Source: Proteiniphilum sp. UBA5283
Lineage (GTDB): Bacteria; Bacteroidota; Bacteroidia; Bacteroidales; Dysgonomonadaceae
Assembly (NCBI GenBank): GCA_002408485.1
Contig: DHSP01000014.1
Location: 1 to 39,795 of the forward strand
DNA length: 39,795 bases
Reading direction: 5' to 3'
Positions within the stretch are counted from its first letter, which is position 1. The number at the start of each line of letters is the position of its first letter. The notes below the pieces were generated by a model. The model saw only the letters and a program-made list of their open reading frames with translations, was not told the DNA's origin and made no database searches. Made by a program: the position numbers and the translations under genes. Shown here piece by piece: positions 7,672-16,712 of this stretch.

Positions 7672-7965
7672 TCAGATCATATCTTCCACATTCCACACGA
7701 AGGCACGCAACCCAAGGTTGGTAGACTCGTCGTCCTGTTCTTTCAGATACTTCAGCAACACAGGCACCTTTTCATCCTCCACGATGGTGAGGATGGCATT
7801 GTTCACCGAAGGCCACGCATGGGATCCATAGTGAGGATACCCATCTTTGCTCCCTTTTCCGAAAACCTCTTTCCAGGAAGTAAATCCACGTATGTTCATT
7901 GAGCTCAGGTCGTCCACAATCTTTTCGTAGTGTGCCTGGTCTAAAATAATCATTACTGCTTTCAT
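7672..7965 (-). CDS. PII-like (nitrogen regulatory protein fold) small protein of an efflux operon
   Basis: This 97-residue cytosolic protein resembles the PII superfamily. It opens MKAVMIILDQAHYEKI, followed by a short helix and a loop region GKGSKDGYPHYGSHAWPSVNN at the place of the PII T-loop, then a strand ILTIVEDEKVPVLLKYLKEQ. PII proteins are trimers that sense nucleotides or metabolites and bind transporters or enzymes; related PII-like proteins have been noted near RND-type metal efflux genes. Here it starts 24 nt after the RND pump gene and is the last gene of that operon, so it probably modulates the pump or reports substrate state. The canonical uridylylated Tyr context is not obvious. 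The ligand is unknown. Confidence 0.7.
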   Translation of the reverse strand: MKAVMIILDQAHYEKIVDDLSSMNIRGFTSWKEVFGKGSKDGYPHYGSHAWPSVNNAILTIVEDEKVPVLLKYLKEQDDESTNLGLRAFVWNVEDMI

Positions 7966-7989
7966 CGAATCATTTCGTTTTAATGGTTG

Positions 7990-10900
7990 TTACTTTCCCG
8001 TCGACTTTACCACCAGCACTTCGCGGTGCCTGCGACGTTTGCGGCGTAGACCGTATCCGGCCATCATGGAGTAGAGTGCCGGAATAAGGATCAGGGTGAT
8101 GACGGTGGAGAAGGTCATACCGCCAATAATGGAAATACCGAGCGATTGCCACATCTCGGAGCCCTGCCCCGTTCCGATGGCCAGCGGGATCATCCCCAGG
8201 ATGGTGGTGAGTGTGGTCATCAATACTGGGCGAAGCCTCGATCGTCCCCCGTGAGTAACGGCGGTGATGATGGACATACCCCGCTCGCGGTTCAGGTTGA
8301 TGTAGTCGATGAGCACGATGGCGTTCTTCACCACCATTCCCACAAGCATGATCATCCCCACAAATCCCATAATACCGAGCGGCTCCCCGGTGATGGAAAG
8401 CATCAGGATGGAACCGGTAAAGGCAAACGGTACCGTAAGAATAATCATAAAAGGATAGGTAAGCGATTCAAACTGCGACGCCAGCACAATATACACCAGC
8501 AGCGAAACAATCAACAGCAGCAGCGTCAGATCGGAAAAAGCTTCCTGCTGATCTTCCAGTGTACCGCTCATCTCTACCTGCACACCCGCAGGTGGATCTA
8601 TTTCCGTTAAAAGAACATTCACGTCCGACACGATGTCGCTCAACGCACGCTTATAGATGGCTCCGGAAACCGTTACAACACGCTCCCGGTCCTGACGGTC
8701 GATCTGGGGCAGCGTAGAGGTCTCCACCACCTTGCCCAGATCGCGCACACGTACCCCCACTCCCATGGGATTGTAGACAAGTATGTTTTCGATATCGTCG
8801 ATCGACTGCCGGTATTGTTCTTCGAAGCGGACACGGATATTGTACTCCTCCCCCTCCTCGCGGAAACGGGACATTGTGAGCCCGTTAATGCGGTTTCGGA
8901 CAGCATTGGCAGCAGTCGCCATATTCAACCCGTTCAACGCAAGCTTCTCCCGGTCGAACTGGATCTGGTACTCCAACCGGTAATCTTTTCTCGAAACAGT
9001 GATGTCCCTGAGTCCTTTTACCTTTTCCAGTTTGGTGCGCAACTCTGCTGCTATCTCGTCGGTCGCCGCAAGGTCGTAGCCAAAGACATTCACGGCAATA
9101 TTACTACCCCCGGTCATGCCCATGTCGCCGCCGCCCGGCATCACCTGAAAACGATACAGCTCGGGCAGGGAAGCCAGGTCGTCACGAATCTCGTCCGAGA
9201 TATCGTAGATATTTTTCTTCCTGTTCTTTGCTTCGGTCAGCCTCATGGTATAGGACATGATGTTTGAAGCATTGTCCTGCATTGCTGCCCACGCGTTGTC
9301 CTCGTCCGCGGCCCCCACGGTGAAAGAGATGATCTCGATTTCGGGATATTTCTCCTTCATCCGCTCTGCAATCCGGTGTCCTGTTTCACGGGCGACCTCC
9401 ATGCGGGTTCCGGTGGGCATCTCCACCGTCATGGCGATGGTGTTGTTGTCGGACGCCGGCATGAATTCGGTCTTTAACGTAACGGCGCTGATCACCATAC
9501 TCACCACAAAGATAAGGATGATCACAAACAGGGTTGCCCTTCGTCTTCTGGCCACGCGATGGACCAGCCTGCTGTAGCCATGATCAAGCTTGTTCAGAAG
9601 CGGAAGAATACGCTTGTTGTACCACCGGTCGAAACGGGATAATTTTTTATCTTTATTCCCTCTCATCATCTTTGCACTCATCATCGGCGTCAATGTAAGC
9701 GCGATGATCAGCGAGAGCGAGATGATGATGGACACCATCCATCCCAGCTGCTTGAACATCACCCCGGCAAAACCACCTACCATGGTCATCGGCAGGAATA
9801 CGGCAATGATGGTCAGCGTGGAGGCAATCACAGAAAGAGACACCTCTTCCGTCCCATACACAGCAGCCTGCTTCGGGCGGCTTCCGCGCTGTATATGGGT
9901 GGTAATATTCTCCAGCACCACAATGGCATCGTCGACCACCATGCCGATGGTGATGGAGAGCGCCGAGAGGGAGATGATGTTGATGGAGTTGCCGGTGAGG
10001 TAGAGGTAGATGAACGACCCGATCAGGGAGATCGGAATGGTCACCATGATGATCACCGTAGCACGCCAGCGGCCAAGGAAGAAGAGCACCACCACTCCCA
10101 CAATGAACAACGCCAGCAGGATGGTTTCGAGCAAGCTGTTGATGGACACCTTGATGTAATCCGACGTGTCCATCACGGTCTCTATCTTGATGTCGGGAGG
10201 CAGGTTCTTCTGGAGCTCGGGCAGTCGTGCCCTCACAGCATCCGCAATGGCTACGGTGTTGGCGCCGGACTGTTTTTGTACGACAAGGCTGGCGCTTCGC
10301 TGCCCGTTGGTATAATTTTCCTGCACGCGTGTCTCCACCGTATCTTTCACGGTGGCCACATCGCGCAGGTAAATGGTCCTCCCCTGGTTGTTACCCACAA
10401 CAATGTTGTTGAGGTCGCTGCTGTTTTTGAATTCTCCTTCCAGACGCAGCATATAGGTCTGTGTGCCGATGTCAAAATTGCCCGCGGGCACATTCACATT
10501 TTCGGAGGCAATCACCTGGGCTATCTGCTCTAGGGAGATATGATAGGCCTCCAGCTTATCGGGCACTACGTTTACCTGAATCTCCCTCTGCGGGGCTCCG
10601 GCCACCGAGACCGTACCCACACCGGTAATGCGGTTGAGAGGATTGGCCACCTGCTCGTCGAGGATCTTATACAATGCCCCGGCACTCTCTTCTGCCGTGG
10701 CGGAGAGGATGACCACCGGGATCATGTCGGAGCTGAACTTCAGGATCAGCGGATCTTCGGTGCCATCCGGCAGGAAGCCCGATATCATGCCCACCTTGTC
10801 GCGTACGTCGTTCATCACGGCATCCATGTCGGTCCCGAAGTCGAACTCCAGCATGATCATCGACATTCCGTCGCGCGACTGGGAGGTGATCTCCTTCAGC

Positions 10901-11127
10901 TTTTCGGTGGTATTGAGCACATCTTCCAGGGGACGGGTCACGTTGGCTTCCACATCCTCGGCTCCTGCACCTGCATAAGATGTCATCACCGACACAATAT
11001 TCAGGTCGATGTTCGGATAGAGATCGATGGGAAGCTGTCTGTAAAACAAGATTCCGATCAAAACCACCCCGATAAATATCAATGAGGTTCCTACGGGATT
11101 CTTTACCGCGGATTCATATATCTTCAT
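7990..11127 (-). CDS. RND-family multidrug efflux permease (AcrB/HAE1 type)
   Basis: This 1045-residue inner-membrane proton/drug antiporter is the pump of a tripartite efflux complex. The typical arrangement is visible: TM1 at residues about 10-30, a large periplasmic domain, TM2-6 at about 330-480, TM7 near 525, a second periplasmic domain, and TM8-12 at about 850-1030. The proton-relay residues are present: the Asp pair in GMVVDDAIVVLEN (TM4) and the Lys in GMVVKNAIVLIDY (TM10). The Asp pair with this length points to the drug (HAE1) rather than the heavy-metal (CusA) branch. It lies 21 nt after the fusion-protein gene and 24 nt before a PII-like gene. The substrate cannot be read from the sequence. 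Confidence 0.95.
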   Translation of the reverse strand: MKIYESAVKNPVGTSLIFIGVVLIGILFYRQLPIDLYPNIDLNIVSVMTSYAGAGAEDVEANVTRPLEDVLNTTEKLKEITSQSRDGMSMIMLEFDFGTDMDAVMNDVRDKVGMISGFLPDGTEDPLILKFSSDMIPVVILSATAEESAGALYKILDEQVANPLNRITGVGTVSVAGAPQREIQVNVVPDKLEAYHISLEQIAQVIASENVNVPAGNFDIGTQTYMLRLEGEFKNSSDLNNIVVGNNQGRTIYLRDVATVKDTVETRVQENYTNGQRSASLVVQKQSGANTVAIADAVRARLPELQKNLPPDIKIETVMDTSDYIKVSINSLLETILLALFIVGVVVLFFLGRWRATVIIMVTIPISLIGSFIYLYLTGNSINIISLSALSITIGMVVDDAIVVLENITTHIQRGSRPKQAAVYGTEEVSLSVIASTLTIIAVFLPMTMVGGFAGVMFKQLGWMVSIIISLSLIIALTLTPMMSAKMMRGNKDKKLSRFDRWYNKRILPLLNKLDHGYSRLVHRVARRRRATLFVIILIFVVSMVISAVTLKTEFMPASDNNTIAMTVEMPTGTRMEVARETGHRIAERMKEKYPEIEIISFTVGAADEDNAWAAMQDNASNIMSYTMRLTEAKNRKKNIYDISDEIRDDLASLPELYRFQVMPGGGDMGMTGGSNIAVNVFGYDLAATDEIAAELRTKLEKVKGLRDITVSRKDYRLEYQIQFDREKLALNGLNMATAANAVRNRINGLTMSRFREEGEEYNIRVRFEEQYRQSIDDIENILVYNPMGVGVRVRDLGKVVETSTLPQIDRQDRERVVTVSGAIYKRALSDIVSDVNVLLTEIDPPAGVQVEMSGTLEDQQEAFSDLTLLLLIVSLLVYIVLASQFESLTYPFMIILTVPFAFTGSILMLSITGEPLGIMGFVGMIMLVGMVVKNAIVLIDYINLNRERGMSIITAVTHGGRSRLRPVLMTTLTTILGMIPLAIGTGQGSEMWQSLGISIIGGMTFSTVITLILIPALYSMMAGYGLRRKRRRHREVLVVKSTGK

Positions 11128-11148
11128 AAAGTATTGTTTTAATATTTG

Positions 11149-12171
11149 TTATTCCACCACTTCCACTGCGGTGCCGTCCACCAGGCCGCTCTGGCCTTGT
11201 ATGATCACCCTGTCGCCGGCATTGAGTCCGGAGACAATCTCGTATTTGTCGTCCAGACGAACACCCAGCTCGACCAGGGTATAGATTGCTTTGCCCTCTT
11301 TTTCCACAAAGACATAACGGTCGTTGGAACCTACCTGCTTCAGCACTGCCATGTCGCTCAGCAGAGGACGGTCGTTGGTACCGAAATTCATTTTTACACG
11401 GGCAAACATTCCCGGCCGCAGACGCTGGTCGCCATTGGGCAGGGTTATTTCCACAGGAAATGTGTGGGATGCAGGATCGAGCGTAGGATAAATGAGGGAG
11501 ACCTTGCCTGCAAAAGTTTCGGCTCCCAGGGCATCTGCCTGTACTTCTACCGGCATGCCTTTTACCACCCGGCTATAGTACGACTCCGACACATTCACCT
11601 TCACCTTCACGGGGTTCATGGTTTCGATGGTGAGGATGGGCAGTTGCCCGGCCACATCGCCCGGATCGTAGTTGCGTGCCGTCACCACACCGTTGACGGG
11701 ACTGGTGAGGGTGGTGTTCTCGCCCAGGTTGCCGAGGGCCGACTCAGCCACATCGAGCTGCGTCTTGGCCTGATCGAGTTGTTGCCTGGAGATTCCCCCT
11801 ACTTCGTACAGTTCCTTATAGCGCTCGTAGTCACGCCTCAGCGTAGCCACCTGTGTCTCCTGCTGGGAGAAGGTGGCCGCATCCATGGCAACAACGGGCT
11901 GACCCTGGCGTACGCTGGACCCTACCTCAACATAAATTTTGCGAATACGCCCCCCCATGGCAGGAGCTATGTTGTTGACCTTGTCGGCTTCCACGGTGGC
12001 GGTAAAGGTAGAAACCTGATCGACCGGCACCACACGCACTGCTTCCACACGCACCTTCGGCTTCTGAGATGCGTCGTCGGCCGACCCGGAAGATTGATCT
12101 TTGTTACCGCAGGAGACGAGGAGTGCCGCTGCAAGTAAAGGAGTAATTCTCAATAAACTGTATCGTCTCAT
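11149..12171 (-). CDS. RND efflux membrane fusion lipoprotein
   Basis: This 340-residue periplasmic adaptor links the RND pump to the outer-membrane channel. The N-terminus is a lipoprotein signal (RRYSLLRITPLLAAALLVSC) with the lipid-bearing Cys near residue 21. Next come a first beta-barrel and lipoyl half (IYVEVGSSVRQGQPVVAMD), a coiled-coil hairpin of about 50 residues (QQETQVATLRRDYERYKELY onward), the second lipoyl half (LTSPVNGVVTARNYDPGDVA) and the membrane-proximal domain. I chose the ATG at 12171, where the signal peptide starts. A gap of 104 nt separates it from the channel gene, but no promoter is evident there, so it probably belongs to the tetR-led operon. Confidence 0.93.
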   Translation of the reverse strand: MRRYSLLRITPLLAAALLVSCGNKDQSSGSADDASQKPKVRVEAVRVVPVDQVSTFTATVEADKVNNIAPAMGGRIRKIYVEVGSSVRQGQPVVAMDAATFSQQETQVATLRRDYERYKELYEVGGISRQQLDQAKTQLDVAESALGNLGENTTLTSPVNGVVTARNYDPGDVAGQLPILTIETMNPVKVKVNVSESYYSRVVKGMPVEVQADALGAETFAGKVSLIYPTLDPASHTFPVEITLPNGDQRLRPGMFARVKMNFGTNDRPLLSDMAVLKQVGSNDRYVFVEKEGKAIYTLVELGVRLDDKYEIVSGLNAGDRVIIQGQSGLVDGTAVEVVE

Positions 12172-12275
12172 ATGATTATTTGTATAAATTGTTTTCATTG
12201 GGTTTGTCAGTCTGTTTCCATCAGCACTGTTCTCTGTCAATTCTTATATCTTTTATTTTGTGGCTTGAACCTGAA

Positions 12276-13736
12276 TCAATCCATTTGCACCGGCGCAATA
12301 TCGTAACCCAGTATCTTCTCCAGATCGGCTTTTGCTGCCAGGTAGTCGTAAATGGCATTCCGGTATTGCAGCTCGGCATTCAGCACAGCCAGCGCCGCCG
12401 AATTTACATCTACAATGGTACCCATGCCGGTCTCGTACCGCTTCAGCGTAATCTCATGCCCCTTGCGGGCCTGCTGTATCGACGACTGGGTGGCCACCAC
12501 CTGCTCAATGTTTTTGCTGATCAGGTCGTAGTTGTTCCTGATCGACAGCTTCAGCCCGCGCTCCACATCTTTGCGCTGCTCGCGCAGCTGGTAAAGCTGC
12601 ACCTCCGACTGCTTCAGGTTGTGGTAACGCTGTCCACCGTTGAAGATAGGGATCTGCAGTGTCACCCCCAGCATCGAATAGGGATCCCAGCGATAGTTGC
12701 TGAACCGGAAGTCGTTGTTCTGGCTCATGTATGTCCAGTTGAAGCTGGAAACCAGCGTCGGGGAAAACTGAAGCTTCTGCATCTCATACGCATTCTTTGC
12801 CTGTTCCGCCTGCAAATCGAACTGCTTGATATCGCTGTTACCGATAAGGGATGTGTCGGCAGGAATGATCGCGTTGAACATGGTGGCTTCGTAGTCGTCG
12901 AGGGCACCCACCACCTTGAGCGGAACCTCCCCGTCGACACCCATCAGCATTTTTAGCTGCAGCTCGGCAATCTTCATCATGTTCTCCGACTGCAGGATAT
13001 TGGGAATCAACCCTTTCAGCCGAACGTCGGCCGTGATCACATCATACTCGGCCACCACCCCCTGATTGAAACGGTTGCGGATATTTTCGAGATTGATGGA
13101 GTCGGCTTCGTAGGTCTTCCTCAATACCGAGTAGCTGTCTTGCGCCAGCAACAGGCTGAAGTAGGCCTTCTTCACCTGGTTCACCAGGCTGATCCGCGAC
13201 GAACGGGCCTGCTCCATGGCAAGGCGGATATCGACTTCGCTCATCTGGATGTTTTTCCACAACGAAGGCATCACGATGGGCAGGCTTACATTGAGTCCCG
13301 TAGACCATACATTGAAACGCCCCATCTGGATCCCTTCACCCGACTTCTCCGGATCGGGCATCATGAGCTTATTCAGCACCTGCAGGATCTGAAGTTCCTC
13401 CTGGGTATAGTCGGAAGGATCAACACTGCCCCCTCCCAGGCCAAAGCCTTCGTCAAAGTAAACTGTCTGCCGTTTAATGGCGCGCTGGTATTGGCCAATG
13501 ATGTCGAGCTGCGGCAACAGGGCACCGTAAGCCGACTTTTTTGCGTACTGTTTCTTCGTGATCTCCATATCGGCCACTTTCACCGTGGGGTTCTCGCTCA
13601 GGGCTATTTCCAGCGCCGTGGGCAAGTCGACCCGCAAACTGTCCGGCTGTTGCGCACCTGCCATAAAAAGCAGCCCTTGAGCAAGCAGCATGGCTATGAT
13701 GGTGATTGTTTTTGGATTCTTTGTCATTGTATGCAT
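12276..13736 (-). CDS. TolC-family outer-membrane efflux channel
   Basis: This 486-residue outer-membrane factor forms the exit duct of the efflux system. It has a signal peptide (hydrophobic TIIAMLLAQGLLFMAGA), then two homologous halves of long amphipathic helices and beta strands. The start of each half shows the family pattern: LPTALEIALSENPTVKVAD near residue 40 and a second repeat, with NFNQGV-like turns (RNRFNQGVVAEYDVITADV) and the C-terminal counterpart RYETGMGTIVDVNSAALAVL. It begins only 7 nt after the TetR stop, so it is co-transcribed. An alternative ATG at 13727 would shorten it by three residues; both fit the signal peptide. Confidence 0.93.
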   Translation of the reverse strand: MHTMTKNPKTITIIAMLLAQGLLFMAGAQQPDSLRVDLPTALEIALSENPTVKVADMEITKKQYAKKSAYGALLPQLDIIGQYQRAIKRQTVYFDEGFGLGGGSVDPSDYTQEELQILQVLNKLMMPDPEKSGEGIQMGRFNVWSTGLNVSLPIVMPSLWKNIQMSEVDIRLAMEQARSSRISLVNQVKKAYFSLLLAQDSYSVLRKTYEADSINLENIRNRFNQGVVAEYDVITADVRLKGLIPNILQSENMMKIAELQLKMLMGVDGEVPLKVVGALDDYEATMFNAIIPADTSLIGNSDIKQFDLQAEQAKNAYEMQKLQFSPTLVSSFNWTYMSQNNDFRFSNYRWDPYSMLGVTLQIPIFNGGQRYHNLKQSEVQLYQLREQRKDVERGLKLSIRNNYDLISKNIEQVVATQSSIQQARKGHEITLKRYETGMGTIVDVNSAALAVLNAELQYRNAIYDYLAAKADLEKILGYDIAPVQMD

Positions 13737-13743
13737 AATTGTA

Positions 13744-14361
13744 TTAATTGCTTTTTTCTAATTTTTGTTTTGAAAGATAGTTGTCGATGATTTCTATGCC
13801 CTTCCCGGTGGAGATACCCCGCACGAAGTTGATCATCATGGTGTAAAACAGGTCGGAAAAAGAGAAGGGAGGTTTTTCGAGGTAGGATGCCCTGATGTAC
13901 ACATTGGTACTTTCTTCCACCAAAAAGGCAGCCACGTTCACGTTCAGGTCCTCCCGGATGTATCCCTGGTCTATTCCCTTTTGCAGAAAGCCTCGCAGGA
14001 AAACATTGTTCCTCTCCACATTCTCTTGCATAAAGCGGGTTACTTTGGGGTAATACTTGTAGATATCCTGATAAAAACGCACATCGCACACGGGCATGGT
14101 CTTCTGTAGTTCAATAACCTTGATAAAGACCTCCATGACATTGTAATCCTTTTTCAGAAACGTCTGGAATACGGCGTCCCTTTCGTCTCTGAGCTTCAGG
14201 ATCAACGACAACAAAATATCTTCCTTGTCTTTGAAGTTCTCGTAAATTGTTCTTTTGGAAATACCCAGGGCAGAGGCAAGCTCATCCATCGATACATTTT
14301 TTATACCCACCTGGAAAAACAGGTCCCCGGCCTTTTCAATGATTCTTTGTTTTATATCCAT
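13744..14361 (-). CDS. TetR/AcrR-family repressor of the efflux operon
   Basis: This 205-residue regulator has the TetR helix-turn-helix at residues about 8-50 (KAGDLFFQVGIKNVSMDELA, then ALGISKRTIYENFKDKEDIL), followed by a helical ligand-binding domain. It is the first gene of the five-gene efflux operon and lies 7 nt before the channel gene. Regulators in this place usually repress their own operon and are released by a pump substrate. Its promoter carries two ACTCAAA repeats in the spacer that may be part of the operator. The ATG at 14361 follows the predicted transcription start by only about 15 nt. Confidence 0.92.
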   Translation of the reverse strand: MDIKQRIIEKAGDLFFQVGIKNVSMDELASALGISKRTIYENFKDKEDILLSLILKLRDERDAVFQTFLKKDYNVMEVFIKVIELQKTMPVCDVRFYQDIYKYYPKVTRFMQENVERNNVFLRGFLQKGIDQGYIREDLNVNVAAFLVEESTNVYIRASYLEKPPFSFSDLFYTMMINFVRGISTGKGIEIIDNYLSKQKLEKSN

Positions 14362-14381
14362 TCACGCGCTTTTGAAAGGCA

Positions 14382-14413
14382 CAAAGGTAATGCTGAAAAC
14401 TCAAAAACTCAAA
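14382..14413 (-). promoter_or_regulatory. promoter of the tetR-led efflux operon
   Basis: On the minus strand TTTG (14413-14410) is followed after 20 nt by TACCTTTG (14389-14382), a full match to both Bacteroidetes promoter elements. On the plus strand the spacer holds the direct repeat ACTCAAA..ACTCAAA, a possible TetR binding site. Confidence 0.8.
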
Positions 14414-14462
14414 TCAGTTTTCCGGGTCTTAACATACTTTACAGGAACACTTTCCCGCCAAC

Positions 14463-15296
14463 TCACAGGCTCAGTACCGACCGCAGCGCTTTATACCCGG
14501 AAACACTGGTCCTGACTTTGTCTCCGTTCCTTAGCGTAAGCATCTGGCTTTGCTTTTCATAAAGCTCTACCCGGAGAATTTTCTCCACATTTACAATATA
14601 GGAGCGGTGCACCCTCACAAATTGCGACCGGGGCAAACTGGCTTCGAAGTATTTCATCGTTTCCTCTTTCAGGTACTTGTTGTGTTCGGTCACGATTTGC
14701 ACATAATCGCCGTCCGACTGTATATAGATAATGTCCGGAACATGGATCACGTGGATTTTCTGTCCGGTCTTCACCGCCACGCGCTCCAGCACCTCCGCAT
14801 CAGTGTCTTCCTTCGTGGCGACGGGCGTCGCAGCATCGTCCCAGGCGGGCTCACCGGCTACCTCTGCCTCTTCTGCCCTGTTTCTGACATCCGAATGAAT
14901 GGCCTGCACGACGATCACATACAAGAGCGACCCGATGAATGCACTCACGGGAAACAGAATCCGGAGGAGAGGAAGATGGTCTTTCCCGAACACCGTATAG
15001 GAAGAGAGAAACCCCGCCATCATCCACAGGATCACAAAAAGGAGACCGATGGCAGCGTAGTTGATGACACGCTGGGCAGTATTGAGCTTCACGTAGTTGG
15101 AAGAAGGGATGATGATCATTAACAGCATGGCGGCACCCGCCAGGATAACTGCATCGACAGCGCTCTTCAGCAAAAGCAAACCGAACGGAACCGGAACAAG
15201 AGGATGAAATGCCAGTGCCTGCATCAACGCGTAAAAAACGACCAGCATGATCGCGGGAAACAGCCTCAACGGTATGTACGACAACGTAAATTTCAT
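14463..15296 (-). CDS. membrane-bound LytTR-family transcription regulator
   Basis: This 277-residue protein has four hydrophobic segments in its first 140 residues (about 10-30, 38-62, 78-103 and 112-135), an acidic linker (about 140-170), and a C-terminal LytTR DNA-binding domain (about 180-275) with IIYIQSDGDYVQIVT, LPRSQFVRVHRSYIVNVEKI and GDKVRTSVSGYKALR. There is no receiver domain, so it is not a standard two-component response regulator; the membrane part probably senses directly or through a partner. It starts 38 nt after a LiaF-like membrane protein gene and is probably in the same operon. LytTR proteins of this shape are common in Bacteroidetes, with mostly unknown signals. Confidence 0.88.
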   Translation of the reverse strand: MKFTLSYIPLRLFPAIMLVVFYALMQALAFHPLVPVPFGLLLLKSAVDAVILAGAAMLLMIIIPSSNYVKLNTAQRVINYAAIGLLFVILWMMAGFLSSYTVFGKDHLPLLRILFPVSAFIGSLLYVIVVQAIHSDVRNRAEEAEVAGEPAWDDAATPVATKEDTDAEVLERVAVKTGQKIHVIHVPDIIYIQSDGDYVQIVTEHNKYLKEETMKYFEASLPRSQFVRVHRSYIVNVEKILRVELYEKQSQMLTLRNGDKVRTSVSGYKALRSVLSL

Positions 15297-15334
15297 TCTT
15301 GCTTCTGAGTTGGATTGCCTTTTTCAATCACTTA

Positions 15335-16090
15335 CTACCGGACCTCACATCCTCCGAAGGTAAGATTTCCCTGAAGAATCAGTTTCCGCGAATAATCGGG
15401 TTGCGACACAAGCCGTTTATCTTCCACTCCCCCCAGCACGGTATGAAACCGGGGTTCAATCAGCCAGTCACCGGGTATATACAACTCCACTCCTCCAAAG
15501 GTGGCGTCGATATCGAGATACGTCTCTCCTTCCGGGAGGGTGGTTTTCCTCAGGTCAAGCACCACACCGCCAAAGGTGGCGTTGATGAACCCACCGTGAA
15601 AAACAGGATCCAGGAAGATACTCTCGGAACCGCCAAACAAGACATTCTTTTCAATCCTGCCGCTCTCATTCCCGATTGAGTCGGATGCAGACTGGCGGTG
15701 TCGTGCCCCTCCCGTATTTCTGCCGGCACCGATCCTGAAAATCATGATAAGACCCAACAGGATCAGCAATACAGGCCAGTAGTTCCGGGTAAAGCCGGTA
15801 TCAATACCGTCGATGAATCCGGGGTAGGCTGCAGAGATGCGGGGAATCAGGAAGAAAGCACCGGCAATAAACCAAATCACCGCAAAAGAATAATCTCGTT
15901 TGCAGACACTGATGATTGACAGCACAATAAAAATCATCGGCCACGAAAAAAGAATGGGTTTCAGCGCCGCATCGATCCACCCGAAATTAAAAGAAAGAAA
16001 AAGGAACCCTGCAACAATAAGGAGCAATCCGAAAAAAATCCCTTTCGACTTGGGAGATTGATGAAATGTTGTACACGAATTTTTTTCCAT
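15335..16090 (-). CDS. LiaF-like membrane protein
   Basis: This 251-residue protein has four hydrophobic segments in residues about 18-125 (GIFFGLLLIVAGFLFLSF; ILFSWPMIFIVLSIISV; FAVIWFIAGAFFLIP; YWPVLLILLGLIMIF). A C-terminal cytosolic or peripheral region follows with repeated beta strands: NVLFGGSESIFL, NATFGGVVLDLR, DATFGGVELYIPG and HTVLGGVEDKR. This (T/L)FGG(V/C) pattern is typical of the LiaF C-terminal domain linked to cell-envelope stress. It lies just upstream of the membrane LytTR gene, so it probably feeds a signal to that regulator, as LiaF does to LiaRS in Firmicutes; this link is inference. Confidence 0.85.
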   Translation of the reverse strand: MEKNSCTTFHQSPKSKGIFFGLLLIVAGFLFLSFNFGWIDAALKPILFSWPMIFIVLSIISVCKRDYSFAVIWFIAGAFFLIPRISAAYPGFIDGIDTGFTRNYWPVLLILLGLIMIFRIGAGRNTGGARHRQSASDSIGNESGRIEKNVLFGGSESIFLDPVFHGGFINATFGGVVLDLRKTTLPEGETYLDIDATFGGVELYIPGDWLIEPRFHTVLGGVEDKRLVSQPDYSRKLILQGNLTFGGCEVR

Positions 16091-16113
16091 AAAATTACAA
16101 TTTAGAATTCGTG

Positions 16114-16121
16114 CAAAGGTA
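16114..16121 (-). promoter_or_regulatory. -7 element upstream of the LiaF-like gene
   Basis: On the minus strand TACCTTTG matches TAnnTTTG, 23 nt before the ATG at 16090. No convincing TTTG lies 19-21 nt further upstream. Confidence 0.55.
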
Positions 16122-16237
16122 ACGCAAAGCTAAAGCTGCGGAGAACAGAAAATCGATGAACAGATCTGTTTTACCCGACGAATGAACTATTTTCTCCTTT
16201 AAAAGAATCCAAATTTTTCTCTCTACCGAAAAATATT

Positions 16238-16245
16238 TACCTTTG
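16238..16245 (+). promoter_or_regulatory. -7 element of the lipoprotein-DUF2461 operon
   Basis: TACCTTTG matches TAnnTTTG and lies 32 nt before the ATG at 16278. The -33 region is a T-rich stretch rather than a clear TTTG. Confidence 0.55.
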
Positions 16246-16277
16246 AATTGTAAAAGTATCAAAAAAGTACAAAACAG

Positions 16278-16712
16278 ATGAAGAGAGACACAATTATTTT
16301 ACATTTCCTTGCCTGCTCGGCGATGCTTCTATTGTTCGTGAACTGCACGGGAGGCAACAATAGCAACCCCATGAGCGTGGACGAACTGATGACCAATGCT
16401 GAAACACTGGTCGACAAAACCGTGATTGTGGAGGGCCTTTGCACACACGTCTGTTCCAAAAGCGGCATGAAGCTTTTCCTGCAAGGTGCAGACGAAACAA
16501 AAATAGTGCGTGCCGAGTCGGGAGCGACGCTGGGAAAATTTGACCCCGCCAGTACAGACAAAAAGGTGCGTATACGCGGGAAGCTGGTGGAAGAGCAACC
16601 CACCGAAAACAACCCGGTCGCCCACGGTGAAGATGGGGAAGCTTGCGAAACGGAAGAGGCCGCACACAAATCCTATCATATTGCCGCAGAATCTTATCAG
16701 ATCATTGATTGA
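16278..16712 (+). CDS. small OB-fold-like lipoprotein, function unknown
   Basis: This 144-residue lipoprotein has a signal peptide with lipobox FVNC (Cys at about residue 23). The rest resembles the OB-fold or tRNA_anti-like periplasmic proteins of Bacteroidetes: SVDELMTNAETLVDKTVIVEG, then a CTHVCSKSGMKLFL segment and KVRIRGKLVEEQ. The CxxxC pair (CTHVC) could bind a metal or form a disulfide. A His/Glu/Cys-containing tail (VAHGEDGEACETEEAAHKSYH) is unusual and might also bind metal. It is translationally adjacent to the DUF2461 gene: the TGA stop is directly followed by the next ATG. The biochemical role is not known. Confidence 0.75.
   Translation: MKRDTIILHFLACSAMLLLFVNCTGGNNSNPMSVDELMTNAETLVDKTVIVEGLCTHVCSKSGMKLFLQGADETKIVRAESGATLGKFDPASTDKKVRIRGKLVEEQPTENNPVAHGEDGEACETEEAAHKSYHIAAESYQIID

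Noticed and set aside
7990..14361. Heavy-metal (CusA type) assignment for the RND pump
   Set aside because: The Asp pair in TM4, the 1045-residue length and the TetR regulator fit the drug-efflux branch better.
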